The notes: generated by a model not told the origin, from the sequence alone. 64,000 bases of DNA from Chamaesiphon minutus PCC 6605 (GCF_000317145.1 NC_019697.1:3010385-3074384); one strand, 5' to 3'. Shown: positions 45,417 to 54,854, counted from the first letter of the stretch. Numbers and translations: made by a program.

Positions 45417-46274
45417 ATGAAACCGACAGCTACTCTATTATTTTCTTGCCCGGATCGTCAGGGCTTGGTTGCTAAAGTTGCCAATTTTATTTATGCCAAC
45501 GGCGGTAATATCGTTCATGCCGACCATCATACCGATTTTAATGCTGGCTTATTTTTGACTCGAATCGAGTGGCAGATTGAAGGATTCAATCTACCTCGCG
45601 AATTAATCGCTCCAGCTTTTGGGGCGATTTCTCAACCTTTAGGTGGTACTTATCAAATTCGATTTTCCGATACTATTCCTCGGATGGCAATTTGGGTCAG
45701 CCGTCAAAATCACTGTTTATTAGATTTAATTTGGCGACAGCAGGCACGAGAATTTTCAGCAGAAATCCCTCTGATTATTAGCAATCATCCCGATCTCGAA
45801 CCGATCGCCAAGCAATTTGGGATCGATTATTATTACTTGCCAATTACTAAAGATAATAAAGAAGCACAGCAACAACGACAACTAGAATTACTGAAAGAGT
45901 ATCGCATCGATCTGGTGATTCTTGCTAAATACATGCAAATTATCAGTCCCGAATTTATCGACACATTCCCCAGTCACAATATTATCAATATCCATCACTC
46001 TTTCTTGCCTGCCTTTGTCGGTGCCAATCCCTATCACAAGGCTTACGAGCGCGGGGTGAAGATTATTGGGGCGACGGGTCATTATGTGACTTCAGAGTTA
46101 GATGCTGGGCCGATTATCGAGCAAGATGTGGTCAGAGTTACCCACCGCGATGAAGTGGACGATTTGATTAGGAAGGGCAAAGATCTCGAACGGATCGTGC
46201 TGGCGCGAGCGGTGCGGCACCATCTTCAAAATCAGGTGTTGGTGTATGGGAATAAAACTGTGGTATTTGATTAG
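45417..46274 (+). CDS. purU: Formyltetrahydrofolate deformylase
   Basis: A 285-residue hydrolase releasing formate from 10-formyl-THF, balancing one-carbon pools and feeding PurT. An N-terminal ACT domain (TLLFSCPDRQGLVAKVANFI) is followed by a formyltransferase-fold domain. INIHHSFLPAF has the catalytic asparagine and histidine, and TSELDAGPIIEQD the aspartate. Complete. Confidence 0.95.
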   Translation: MKPTATLLFSCPDRQGLVAKVANFIYANGGNIVHADHHTDFNAGLFLTRIEWQIEGFNLPRELIAPAFGAISQPLGGTYQIRFSDTIPRMAIWVSRQNHCLLDLIWRQQAREFSAEIPLIISNHPDLEPIAKQFGIDYYYLPITKDNKEAQQQRQLELLKEYRIDLVILAKYMQIISPEFIDTFPSHNIINIHHSFLPAFVGANPYHKAYERGVKIIGATGHYVTSELDAGPIIEQDVVRVTHRDEVDDLIRKGKDLERIVLARAVRHHLQNQVLVYGNKTVVFD

Positions 46275-46321
46275 GATGAGTAGAGACAATCGCTCGATTG
46301 TCCCTACCGAGGGTTGTGAGT

Positions 46322-47080
46322 TTAAACTTTAGCCAGCTCTAGGCTAAAAGGCTGCCAAGGTTGAGGATCGATCGTTTTAGTGGCTAGAGACTTAGATGTG
46401 AGTAAGTCTGCAAACTCGGCAACCGTACCTTCTGCTGTCAAAATCGACATCAGTAACCCCTCGAATTTGATATCGCCACCAGCGGCTGTGGGCACGATAA
46501 ATTTAGGTTTGAGGAGTTCGCACAGTGCTATTGCGCTGGCTTTTCCTTTGATGACAGGACCGAGCAGAGGCAGCTTGAGATCGATTAGTGGGGTAATGAC
46601 AATATCGATCTCTGGTTCTTGGGAGAGCGTCGGCGAGTGATAGCCGTGGGGTTCGTAGTAAAGACTGGTCCCATCTGCGCGCAAGATATAACCATTTTCG
46701 ATCGCAGTGGGGCCGACTGGCGAGCCAGGAACAGCTTTAATATCGATCTGGGCAAAGCGATAACTCTCACCGGGAGCGAGGGCAGTAACTTGTTGGTAGC
46801 CGAGTTTCTGGACTACTTTAGCCGCGCTGGGCGAACCGACGACGGGGATCGATCGATCCAAGACTTCTAAAGTGGGGATGTGGGCGTGGTCGGGCAGTCC
46901 TTGGGAGAGTAAAATTAGATCGATATTCGCGGGTATGGGTCGATCGATGGTTTTGCTACCCAGAAACAGCCACGGTAGATCGCCAAAGCTGAGATTGCCC
47001 ACCAGCCAAGGGTCTAATAAAATATTTTTACCGCCCAGTTCGATGAGCCAAGAGTTACTGTCGAGCCAGGTAAGTTGCAT
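46322..47080 (-). CDS. Metallo-beta-lactamase-fold protein with altered metal motif
   Basis: A 252-residue MBL-fold protein of the UlaG-like group (WLDSNSWLIELGGKNILLDPWL at the start). The usual HxHxDH metal motif is here LSQGLPDHAH, so the first two histidines are Gln and Leu while D and H remain. Related cyanobacterial and plant proteins share SQG-x-x-DHAH, so this is a family feature and not a mutation. The enzyme may bind one metal or be non-hydrolytic. Function unknown. Confidence 0.8.
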   Translation of the reverse strand: MQLTWLDSNSWLIELGGKNILLDPWLVGNLSFGDLPWLFLGSKTIDRPIPANIDLILLSQGLPDHAHIPTLEVLDRSIPVVGSPSAAKVVQKLGYQQVTALAPGESYRFAQIDIKAVPGSPVGPTAIENGYILRADGTSLYYEPHGYHSPTLSQEPEIDIVITPLIDLKLPLLGPVIKGKASAIALCELLKPKFIVPTAAGGDIKFEGLLMSILTAEGTVAEFADLLTSKSLATKTIDPQPWQPFSLELAKV

Positions 47081-47222
47081 AAAGTTTTTAGATCTGACAT
47101 ATACTTAATATAATTTAACACTTCATCGATCTAGATTGCTATATGTTTGCATTTGGCGACCGCCGTTTAGGCGGCGCGCAAGCTTCGGGATGTACTTACT
47201 AGTGGATAGTAAATAGTAAATC

Positions 47223-48452
47223 GTGAATAATTCATTGCCAGAAATTTGGAATTGTCCCGAAGCGTTTGAGTTTGTTTGTACGCAGAAGTGGGATAGTTTA
47301 GCTTCGACAGATCTCGACAATGTGCGTCATTGCAATGTGTGTAACGAGCGCGTTTATTGGAGTGCCAATCCTGAAGAATTTGTTACTAATAGTAAGCAGG
47401 GGCGATGCGTTGCCGTACCGAGAACGGCGATGCCATTAGATGGCGAACTAGCGGGGAGAGTCAGTCCTGAATATTATCGAGATCGAGCGAACCACAAAGC
47501 CGAATATCAGCTTTGGCGGAGTGGTTGGAATTTAATTCTCGATCGCGATCCATTTTTTATTTTATGCTTAATTCGGAAAGGTTATCCCGATGCTTTAGAG
47601 CTGTATATCGAATTAGCGACTAAGTTACCAGCCGAACGCGAACTCACGCGTCGAGCGCATATTTTATTAGCTCGCTCGGACGATCGTCAGCCGTTCGTAC
47701 AGTATCTATTAAATATCGGGTGCATCGATGAAGCGATCGCCATTACCAGATCTACTCAAAATCGTTCGATTGGCAATAGCACGATTCGGACATTACTACG
47801 CATGAATCTAGTTACAGAAGCTCGACAACTTCTGCCAGTGCTCGATCGCCATGATTACTGTCGATGTATCTGTGCGATCGCCGATAAGATGTCAGAATTA
47901 GGACAACATACAGCAGCGATCGAACTATATGAAAATTATCTCGCCGATATTACTAATAATTTCACAGATCTGGAAATGCAAATTTCCAATCGGCTGTTAG
48001 ATGTACGACTGTTAGAGTTATTTAGTAACTTAGTTGTCGATTTTCCCGCAGAAGCAGATTTTGTCAAAAACACCTGTGAAGTATTAGCTGACAAACCGCG
48101 TCGCAAAAAGTTTGTAATCTATCTGCTCGATAGCAAACACATCGATCTTGCAGTCGCGATCGCCAAAACGCTCGATTGCGATTCGCATCTATTGATGTAT
48201 CTGGTAGCAAGATTTAGCGAAATAAATGAAGTTGAGGCAGCTCAAAAAATTGTCTCGTTCCAAGCATTCGGACAAGCCCAGTTCGACGGTTTAAACTGGA
48301 TTATCAGTCGGCTGCGATCTTCACACCAAATTAGCAGAGCGATCGAGGTTTGCCAGTGGTATTTGGCTAATATGCAAAATATCCCTACCGATCTTGAGGC
48401 TGAAGTTGTGCAACAAATATCGAGTTTGCGATTGCAGCTAGATCGATCGTAA
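47223..48452 (+). CDS. Unknown protein: Cys-rich N-terminal domain plus helical repeats
   Basis: A 409-residue protein starting at GTG. Residues 5-66 hold C11, C19, C37, C40 and C62 in a pattern (CTQKWDSLASTD--NVRHCNVC--RVYW ... GRCVAV) seen at the start of various bacterial proteins and probably a zinc- or disulfide-stabilised module. From about 100 the protein is all-helical with TPR/HEAT-like repeats (DEAIAITRS, TAAIELYENYLADI, DLAVAIAKTLD, SRAIEVCQWYLANM). It is probably a protein-interaction scaffold. Confidence 0.75.
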   Translation: MNNSLPEIWNCPEAFEFVCTQKWDSLASTDLDNVRHCNVCNERVYWSANPEEFVTNSKQGRCVAVPRTAMPLDGELAGRVSPEYYRDRANHKAEYQLWRSGWNLILDRDPFFILCLIRKGYPDALELYIELATKLPAERELTRRAHILLARSDDRQPFVQYLLNIGCIDEAIAITRSTQNRSIGNSTIRTLLRMNLVTEARQLLPVLDRHDYCRCICAIADKMSELGQHTAAIELYENYLADITNNFTDLEMQISNRLLDVRLLELFSNLVVDFPAEADFVKNTCEVLADKPRRKKFVIYLLDSKHIDLAVAIAKTLDCDSHLLMYLVARFSEINEVEAAQKIVSFQAFGQAQFDGLNWIISRLRSSHQISRAIEVCQWYLANMQNIPTDLEAEVVQQISSLRLQLDRS

Positions 48453-48532
48453 ACTGCTCCCAGTCAGTCAATAGTTTTAACCATCGATCGCGATCGAACT
48501 CTACTCTAACAACCCAATTATCAATTAATTTA

Positions 48533-49873
48533 ATGAGTATCGCTCGTCAAGCCGCTACATTACCTTTACCACCAGGTCGAACCGGACTACCCTGGATTGG
48601 TGAAACTCTTTCATTTTTGCTCGATCCCGATTTTGCTACCAAGCGGCGACAAGAGCATGGAGCGATCTTTCGGACGCATATTATCGGGCGTCCGACAGTT
48701 GTGATGAGTGGTGCGGCGGCGAATAAATTTATTTTATCGACTCATTTCGACAAGTTTTCTTGGCGCGATGGTTGGCCGGATAATTTTAAAGAATTATTGG
48801 GGGCATCATTATTTCTCCAAGAGGGTGTAGAACATCAGCGCAATCGACGATTGTTGATGCCAGCTTTTCATGGCAAAGCATTGACAAACTATGTCTCTAC
48901 CATGAATGAAATTACCGATCGATATCTCGCAAAATGGTCGCAGACAGGTAATTTAACCTGGTTTCCCGAACTCAAAAATCTTACCTTTGAAATCGCCAGT
49001 GTGTTATTAATTGGCAGCGAACCTGGTGCGGAAACTATCGAATTGAGCCGCCTGTTTACCGAACTCACTAATGGGTTATTTACAATTCCGCTGAATTGGA
49101 GTTATACGACCTATGGGCGCGCTGTAGCCGCTCGCGACGTTCTACTCGCACACATCGAAAAAGTCGTCTTAGAACGGCAGCAAGCCCCCACTCAGGACGC
49201 ATTGGGACTGCTGGTGCAGAGTCAGGATGAAGAGGGCAATCGACTCAGCGTCGCCGAACTCAAGGTGCAAGCATTATTATTGCTATTTGCCGGACACGAG
49301 ACGACGACATCGCTAGTTTCCTCGCTATGCTTGGCACTGGCGCGACATCCAGAGATTCTAGCTACAACCAGAGCCGAACAGGTACAAATAGGATTAGATG
49401 CACCGATAACGATCGATAGTTTAAAGCAGATGACTTATCTCGATCGAGTCTTGCGGGAAGTAGAGCGGATGTATCCGCCAGTCGGGGGTGGATTTCGCGG
49501 CGTCACCGAAGAATTTGAATTTAATGGCTATCGAGTGCCTAAAGGTTGGCAAGTTTTGTATCGGATTCCCGAAGCGCATTACGACGCGGAGATTTATCCC
49601 GAACCAGATACTTTCGATCCTGACAGATTTGCGCCGGAGCGATATGAATACAAACCTTCAGACTATAATTTTGCCACTTACGGCGGCGGTTCCCGAATTT
49701 GCATCGGCATGGCATTCGCCCAGATGGAACTCAAAATTATCGCCGCCAAGCTGCTGCGCCATTACAGTTGGGAACTTTTACCCAACCAAAACCTCACTCT
49801 CGATCCGATTCCCACACTCCACCCCCGCGATGGTTTAAAAGTCAAGTTTGAAAAGTTAGACATGAGTGCATAA
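48533..49873 (+). CDS. Cytochrome P450, CYP120-like
   Basis: A 446-residue P450 mono-oxygenase. The opening LPLPPGRTGLPWIGETLSFL resembles Synechocystis CYP120A1, which hydroxylates retinoids. The I-helix oxygen motif is FAGHETTTS (about 251-259), the K-helix ExxR is in REVERMYPP, and the haem loop FATYGGGSRICIG puts the haem cysteine at C390. No membrane anchor, as in soluble bacterial P450s. Redox partners are not adjacent. Confidence 0.93.
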   Translation: MSIARQAATLPLPPGRTGLPWIGETLSFLLDPDFATKRRQEHGAIFRTHIIGRPTVVMSGAAANKFILSTHFDKFSWRDGWPDNFKELLGASLFLQEGVEHQRNRRLLMPAFHGKALTNYVSTMNEITDRYLAKWSQTGNLTWFPELKNLTFEIASVLLIGSEPGAETIELSRLFTELTNGLFTIPLNWSYTTYGRAVAARDVLLAHIEKVVLERQQAPTQDALGLLVQSQDEEGNRLSVAELKVQALLLLFAGHETTTSLVSSLCLALARHPEILATTRAEQVQIGLDAPITIDSLKQMTYLDRVLREVERMYPPVGGGFRGVTEEFEFNGYRVPKGWQVLYRIPEAHYDAEIYPEPDTFDPDRFAPERYEYKPSDYNFATYGGGSRICIGMAFAQMELKIIAAKLLRHYSWELLPNQNLTLDPIPTLHPRDGLKVKFEKLDMSA

Positions 49874-50017
49874 TTATTGGACAGACACTTGGTGCATCTG
49901 CTTAACTATTGACAACGACCTGGTCGCCTAAATCCTGTATATTGTAAAAATTCTAGCCTAGACAGTCTGAAAATTTTGCTAAGATTGAAAAGATTGAGAT
50001 TAAATGTACACCAACAG

Positions 50018-50248
50018 TTACTCGACATGATAAGCGGTGATTACAGTTTGCCTATCAAAACTGTAGATAGATTCAACACGCTGATAGTCTGGATGTCCCC
50101 ACCAAATCTTCGATCTACCTGCTTGTGCTGGTGCCGATCCGACTTGACTATAGCCAGCCGCAAACATCCTATTTTCAAATTCTGCTGCGGGTAAAGTCCT
50201 AGTACAAAATTCAGGTAATCCATCTATTTGGTGTTTATCTAAGGTCAT
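50018..50248 (-). CDS. Small hypothetical protein
   Basis: 76 residues from ATG 50248 (a TTG at 50257 is possible). It ends SKIWWGHPDYQRVESIYSF then DRQTVITAYHVE, a beta-strand-rich ending like those of small RelE-fold or DUF4258-like proteins, but no partner antitoxin is visible. Composition is clearly protein-like. It sits alone between the P450 and an orphan frame. Confidence 0.6.
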   Translation of the reverse strand: MTLDKHQIDGLPEFCTRTLPAAEFENRMFAAGYSQVGSAPAQAGRSKIWWGHPDYQRVESIYSFDRQTVITAYHVE

Positions 50249-50429
50249 ATTTTTCAATGGTTTTCAAAATTATTGAGGCTAACTAATTTTTCATTGTCTG
50301 TCTTTTGTAAGGTACTATAGTGTGCAACTAGATCGATTCCCTGGTGTAGTCTCGACTAGTGTTACCACTAATTGACGATCGACTAGCAAATACGCTAAAT
50401 TAGAATCAGTACCAACAAAAAATAGTTGC

Positions 50430-50705
50430 ATGAGCTTAATTACCCCCAATGCATCTACTAGCGATCGGGGCAAATCCAAATCGGACGAGTTGCGTGTTGT
50501 AGCTTATAACATAGATATGCTTTTTCCCGGTCTGTATATCTGGGTAGGCTCGCTCGTTTTCAGATTGGGCGGACAAGAGCCTGATGACGCCCCTTATCGT
50601 TATCCAGGAACGGTAAATAGTAAATACGGGATTGCGCTCGTACTTCCTGGCTATAAAATTTTTACAACATATAAGGGATCTTTCGACAATCGCTCGACTA
50701 TGTGA
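50430..50705 (+). CDS. Orphan hypothetical protein
   Basis: A 91-residue frame with protein-like central part (VVAYNIDMLFPGLYIWVGSL then VFRLGG and ALVLPGYKIFTTYKGSF). No recognised domain, no clear ribosome binding site. It could be a degraded gene. Confidence 0.35.
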   Translation: MSLITPNASTSDRGKSKSDELRVVAYNIDMLFPGLYIWVGSLVFRLGGQEPDDAPYRYPGTVNSKYGIALVLPGYKIFTTYKGSFDNRSTM

Positions 50706-50844
50706 AGTCTTTTAATTTTGCTTTTTCTTGATGAATGAAAGAATAACCTAAATCTACCGTAATGTAGAAAATCGGTCGAGAGTGCTGTTTGGTCTACTAC
50801 AGAGCTGAAGCGCAAAAGACTAAGAATCGATCGATACGCTGACA

Positions 50845-51000
50845 CTAATTATCTGAATAACGAAATCGCTCGATCTTGCCAATTTTAGCTAGTCTCTCAG
50901 CGACATCGCGAATGCCCTCAAAATTGTCCCAAGTATTAATGAAATTGTGCCTTACGCAGTCTTCCAACAAACCGATCGCCAGCGGGTTAGTGATGGTCAA
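50845..51000 (-). pseudogene. Coding-like fragment antisense to the next gene
   Basis: A minus-strand frame ending at 50845-50847 reads NPLAIGLLEDCVRHNFINTW then DNFEGIRDVAERLAKIGKIE and RFRYSDN. The last 32 residues lie outside any other gene and look like a real C-terminus. The upstream part overlaps the start of the peroxiredoxin-fold gene and reaches a stop near 51039. Probably the tail of a lost gene. Confidence 0.3.
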
Positions 51001-51759
51001 ATAGTACCGATACTGAGTGGTTGTGAAGCCAGACGCTTGCTATTAATTGTCTGTCCGCAATTAGGCGATTTCGACAGTCTCGAATATGCTTGGTGGCTGC
51101 AACGCGATCGTCAACAACTCGAAGAGACAGGTTTAACAATTAGAATGGTGGGAGTTGGCGATCGATCTGCCGGATTAAAATTCTGTGAATTTACTGGATT
51201 TCCCCCTGAATGGTTATTTGTCGATCCCAATGCCAAATTACACCTCCAACTCGATCTTTATCCAGGCTTGTCGCTGAAATTACCTGGATTTAATGCCGCT
51301 GGCAATGCTTGGTTCAATCTAATTTTAATGTGTGCGGGCATCGGTAGTCCTGGTACGCTGCGCGAGGTATTTCGCGGTTATACAGGCGATCGCTCTGCAC
51401 CGCAATTAATTCAAGATGGAGAGATTGTAAAGGCGAAACCGTTACCGCCGATCGAGGGTTCATTTTTTAAGTTAGCGGGTGGAACTGGTTTTCAGAGACC
51501 GTTTGAATTAGCAACCTTAAGGCTGCGAAATATGGCGGAGGTAATTGGCAATTGGAACACTTATGTACCCGATCCTACTTATCTGACTCAGCGGGGAGGA
51601 ACTTTCTTATTTAAAGAGAATGGAGAGTTGGTCTACGAACATCGCGATCGGGGGATTCTCGGTTTTGCCACTAATATGAGCCAGCCACTCTCGTTTTTAA
51701 AAACTGAATTTGCCCTGACCACAATTCCTTCTGAAGTCTGCGAGCGGGAGCAAGCGTAA
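50947..51759 (+). CDS. Peroxiredoxin-fold (AhpC/TSA-like) protein
   Basis: A 270-residue protein of the AhpC-TSA_2-like group: FQQTDRQRVSDGQIVPILSG near the start, LLIVCPQLGDFDSLEYAWWL in the place of the catalytic loop, and GNAWFNLILMCAGIGSPGTL and GGTFLFKENGELVYEHRDRG later. The usual peroxidatic Cys of the PxxxTxxC loop is not where expected, though a Cys precedes PQLGDF. Function as a peroxidase is therefore uncertain. The start is GTG. Confidence 0.78.
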   Translation: MPYAVFQQTDRQRVSDGQIVPILSGCEARRLLLIVCPQLGDFDSLEYAWWLQRDRQQLEETGLTIRMVGVGDRSAGLKFCEFTGFPPEWLFVDPNAKLHLQLDLYPGLSLKLPGFNAAGNAWFNLILMCAGIGSPGTLREVFRGYTGDRSAPQLIQDGEIVKAKPLPPIEGSFFKLAGGTGFQRPFELATLRLRNMAEVIGNWNTYVPDPTYLTQRGGTFLFKENGELVYEHRDRGILGFATNMSQPLSFLKTEFALTTIPSEVCEREQA

Positions 51760-51815
51760 AATTAGTAGTCTACGGCGTAAATCTAGTTACTATTCTGGTG
51801 GGGAGCGGCTCGCAG

Positions 51816-51834
51816 CCGGGAGGTTTCCTCCCGG
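51816..51834. terminator. Hairpin CCGGGAGG-TTT-CCTCCCGG
   Basis: Perfect 8-bp GC-rich stem, 3-base loop, 57 bases past the peroxiredoxin-fold stop. Terminator-like, without a strong T-run. Confidence 0.5.
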
Positions 51835-51903
51835 ATTATGCGAGACAAGACAGCGGGGAGTGTGAAATAGTAACCTAACTTGCGCCGCTCAATACTAGTA
51901 TGC

Positions 51904-51941
51904 GAAATGAATCGAGCGATCGAAATCGCTCGATTCATTTC
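51904..51941. terminator. Perfect 17-bp hairpin at the end of the YugP-like gene
   Basis: GAAATGAATCGAGCGAT, loop CGAA, ATCGCTCGATTCATTTC. It lies between convergent genes and overlaps two bases of the minus-strand TGA (51940-51942). It is symmetric, so it could end transcription from both sides. Confidence 0.75.
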
Positions 51942-52833
51942 AATCAAATAATCGTTTGACGGCACCAAAACGAAGATAGCTCAATCCAGCAAAAATCAGG
52001 AATTTTCGTGCTGCCTTCAGTTGCCGCTCATTCAAAATCTTACGATCTTTTAATAGGTGCATTGCTCGTATAGACGCATCAATTTCAGTTAGCAAAATAA
52101 CTGCTCGACAGACAAACATGCAGCAGATCGATGGCGGTATTATAATAAAGATCGAGAAGAGAACAATCAAGAAAATTGTATAACTAAATAAATATTTTAA
52201 TAAAATAACTCCTCGCTTTAAAATAGAGCAAATCGAGCTACCAAGATAATTTCGTTGGCGAAGCCTCTCCGAATGAGAATCGTAAAATCGAGGCTGATTG
52301 AAATATTGTCGATTTAAATCTGTTCCATGAGATTGAAGATAATTGTTTTGAATTTGAGATTTCCATAGTGGTATTCGGTCGGATTTTACAAATGTTCCGA
52401 TCTGCACCAGAAAACTACACAATAAAATAAAGTATTCACTAAAACGACCGAGATATAGAATCGGAGTCTTTCCCAGTAAGCTAATAAGTTTTTTCTCGAA
52501 TTGTGGCTGAAGAGCGTGCCCGACTTCATGTGCAGCAATCGTCACTGCTACAACAGTTTGAGAGTGAGCAACATTTTCCGATAAACCAACCAAATTTAAG
52601 TACAAGCTATAGCAATTAACTTCATCTTCTCTAATGCAAACCTTGATATCTGTGCGGTTACGATCGCGCAGGATCGATCTAGCAATATTGATACTCATCA
52701 TCCCAGTCTGATTATTTTCTAGTAAAGTGCGCTTTAAGTGAGGATTCGATCGAGGCATTAGATTGTCGAGTTTTCTCTCAAGCTCATGTGTAGACGGATC
52801 GAATCTACTGTCATAGACATTATTTATTGGCAT
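51940..52833 (-). CDS. YugP-like zinc metallopeptidase, membrane-bound
   Basis: A 297-residue protein similar to the neutral zinc metallopeptidase family of B. subtilis YugP. HEVGH is at 102-106 in VVAVTIAAHEVGHALQ, and the later TEIDASIRAMHLL matches the family's E-D-A-S-x-R-A segment. Two or three hydrophobic helices (about 120-145 and 215-250) fit a membrane protease. Between them lies a hydrophilic stretch of about 60 residues that looks inserted; it includes SHSERLRQRN, encoded by the palindromic element at 52252-52280. Confidence 0.82.
   Translation of the reverse strand: MPINNVYDSRFDPSTHELERKLDNLMPRSNPHLKRTLLENNQTGMMSINIARSILRDRNRTDIKVCIREDEVNCYSLYLNLVGLSENVAHSQTVVAVTIAAHEVGHALQPQFEKKLISLLGKTPILYLGRFSEYFILLCSFLVQIGTFVKSDRIPLWKSQIQNNYLQSHGTDLNRQYFNQPRFYDSHSERLRQRNYLGSSICSILKRGVILLKYLFSYTIFLIVLFSIFIIIPPSICCMFVCRAVILLTEIDASIRAMHLLKDRKILNERQLKAARKFLIFAGLSYLRFGAVKRLFD
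52252..52280. repeat. Palindromic coding element inside YugP-like gene
   Basis: On the minus strand ATTCTCATTCGGAGAGGCTT then CGCCAACGA. It is read in a different frame from the copies in gatC and the lipoate ligase, giving SHSERLRQR instead of GRG-AND. Confidence 0.7.
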
Positions 52834-53079
52834 CGATCGATTCTCCAGTTATATGTGCTGACAAAGCTATTTAACTGCCGTTGTCAGAGCTATAACTTCC
52901 TATTGGGTAGATTCGAGCGATTTATTTAGATTTACACAAACAAAATTTCCCCAGGTTTTTAAAAAGCCATTCCGAGAGTGCATGACGATCGAAAACACAC
53001 CCAATCGGATCGGTAAGGCTTACAATTCAAACGGCGGCAGGTTTTGCTATTACTACACTACCCCTACGAGGTCTCGATC
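52834..53079. other. Divergent intergenic region, nothing recognised
   Basis: About 245 bases with promoters for both sides presumably, but no motif I can support. Confidence 0.4.
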
Positions 53080-53754
53080 GTGCGTTTTCTTTACACTGGA
53101 ATTGGTTTTTATATTGCCTTTCAAGGATTGACTGCTGCTGTGGCAGCACCACAGTCGCTGCCACCCACCCCACAGCAGATGCCCAGCCTAGCACTGCTTC
53201 AAGGTAAAACAGTCATTCAGGGTAATGGCGTAGAATTTACAGTTCCGAGTGGATTTGAGGGTGGTGTGCCTTCTAATGCTCAGACAAAAGCGATTACCAC
53301 CGAAGCGACTAAGATGTTTCCCTCGATGGCTACATTTGGCGATTTACTAGAGAGCGATCCCAATATCCTCAGAGCGATTGCGATTAATACCACTAGAGCC
53401 GATAATCCAGAGATCGTAATCGTTACGCGGCTACCAGTTCCTGCCACTGTGTCATTAAAAGAGATCGAACAGATGATGTCACAAATGTTGCCTTCGATGT
53501 TGCCGCCAGAGTTTAAGCTAGTCAACAGCAAAATTACCAATGTCGGCTCGCGATCGATCGTCTTGTTGACTGTCGATGCCAACATTCAAGGCTCCAAGTT
53601 TAAAGAATCGATCGGATTGTTTAGAGAAGGTAATGAGATCTTTCAGGTAACATACGTCTATGCCAACGCAAATTCACGTCAAGCGATGCCGATCTTCAGG
53701 CAGATGATTGGTAGTTTCAAAGCTACTGCTTCAGTATCTACAGCCAAGCCATAG
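53080..53754 (+). CDS. Exported hypothetical protein
   Basis: A 224-residue protein with a signal peptide (MRFLYTGIGFYIAFQGLTAA then VAAPQ), a Pro/Gln linker (about 22-40) and a soluble alpha/beta domain (NGVEFTVPSGFEGG to FRQMIGSFKA). The domain looks like the PsbP/DUF1795-type fold with a terminal amphipathic helix, but this is not certain. The start is taken as GTG 53080, nine bases after ACGAGG; the frame upstream is unlikely. Confidence 0.65.
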   Translation: MRFLYTGIGFYIAFQGLTAAVAAPQSLPPTPQQMPSLALLQGKTVIQGNGVEFTVPSGFEGGVPSNAQTKAITTEATKMFPSMATFGDLLESDPNILRAIAINTTRADNPEIVIVTRLPVPATVSLKEIEQMMSQMLPSMLPPEFKLVNSKITNVGSRSIVLLTVDANIQGSKFKESIGLFREGNEIFQVTYVYANANSRQAMPIFRQMIGSFKATASVSTAKP

Positions 53755-53935
53755 GGCTAAATCTTGCCGAAATCGGCGTACAGAAGGTAAGATCGCTACA
53801 AACGCATTCGATCGACTATCTAACTCGATCGAATGCAACATAATCGGTCGAAATATCGTCACGATCGTTACTAATTGTTAAAATCGATTTAGCAGTTATC
53901 GCTCCTACTCAGATCGCTAATTTGGTACAAGATTT

Positions 53936-54781
53936 ATGTTAGTAAGAGTAGCTTCACTCTATCACTGGTTGCAGCGATGGTGGTTGTATGCCAGCCTCTC
54001 GATCCTCACTATCGGTATTGTTGCCTTGGGACAACCCCAGCTCGTGCGAGCGGCGGAATGGTGGCAAATACTCATTCAAGGTGCCCAAATTATTCAACTA
54101 TCGAATGTTTCTGACGCTCAAGAAGCTAGTCTGGGTGCCGAAACCAATCGCTCTATTCTCAATCAAGTGAAACTTTATCGCAATCCGGCTGTGGGTAGTT
54201 ATATCGATAGCATCGGTCAAAGATTGGCCAGAAATAGTGGCAGACCAAATATTAGATACACTTTTCAAGTCGTTGAAGACAATGCCATCAACGCTTTTGC
54301 GACGATGGGTGGTTACGTATATATCAATACTGGGACGATTAAAGCCGCAGATAATGAAGCACAGCTAGCTGGCGTCATCGGTCATGAAATCGGACACATT
54401 GCCGGAAAACATTCGCTGCAACGGGTCAGACAATCAGCTATCGCTCAAGGTATCAGTTCGGTAGCTGGAGTCGATCGCGATCGAATCGTCCAAATGGGCG
54501 TCCAAGTGGCTCTGACGCTCCCTAACAGCCGTCAGGATGAATATGACGCCGATCGTCGCGGCTTGACGATGTTGATGCAAACTGGGTATGCGCCTAGTGG
54601 GTTACCTGAGTTTATGCGAAAATTAGCCAATAGTAATTCGGCTCCAGAATTTTTGAGCAGTCATCCCGCCGCTGGCGAACGGGCGACCAGACTTCAAAAT
54701 ATGATTCCCGCCGCTTATCGGAATCGAACTGAAGGCTTAAATGCTAGTGTTTATAAGCAAAATTTACGCAATTTCTTTTAG
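53936..54781 (+). CDS. M48 family zinc metallopeptidase, BepA/YfgC-like
   Basis: A 281-residue exported protease. A hydrophobic segment near 17-38 serves as signal or anchor. The zinc site is HEIGH (150-154) with the downstream DEYDADRRGL carrying the third ligand. It resembles the protease half of BepA, which degrades misassembled outer-membrane proteins; the TPR half is missing. A strong terminator hairpin follows 17 bases after the stop. Confidence 0.9.
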   Translation: MLVRVASLYHWLQRWWLYASLSILTIGIVALGQPQLVRAAEWWQILIQGAQIIQLSNVSDAQEASLGAETNRSILNQVKLYRNPAVGSYIDSIGQRLARNSGRPNIRYTFQVVEDNAINAFATMGGYVYINTGTIKAADNEAQLAGVIGHEIGHIAGKHSLQRVRQSAIAQGISSVAGVDRDRIVQMGVQVALTLPNSRQDEYDADRRGLTMLMQTGYAPSGLPEFMRKLANSNSAPEFLSSHPAAGERATRLQNMIPAAYRNRTEGLNASVYKQNLRNFF

Positions 54782-54797
54782 ACAAGCTAATAAAGAC

Positions 54798-54830
54798 ACA
54801 AACCCGACTTCTTGGAGAAGTCGGGTTTGT
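54798..54830. terminator. Terminator hairpin ACAAACCCGACTTC / GAAGTCGGGTTTGT
   Basis: 14-bp perfect stem, loop TTGGA, between convergent genes. The same CCCGACTT...TTGGA...AGTCGGG design recurs at 59450-59476, so the hairpin belongs to a dispersed family. Confidence 0.85.
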
Positions 54831-54854
54831 CGTGTGGATTGGTAGCAGTAAAAG

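Noticed and set aside
49976-50194. Plus-strand 72-residue frame
   Set aside because: It is the complement of the better-supported minus-strand small gene 50018-50248.
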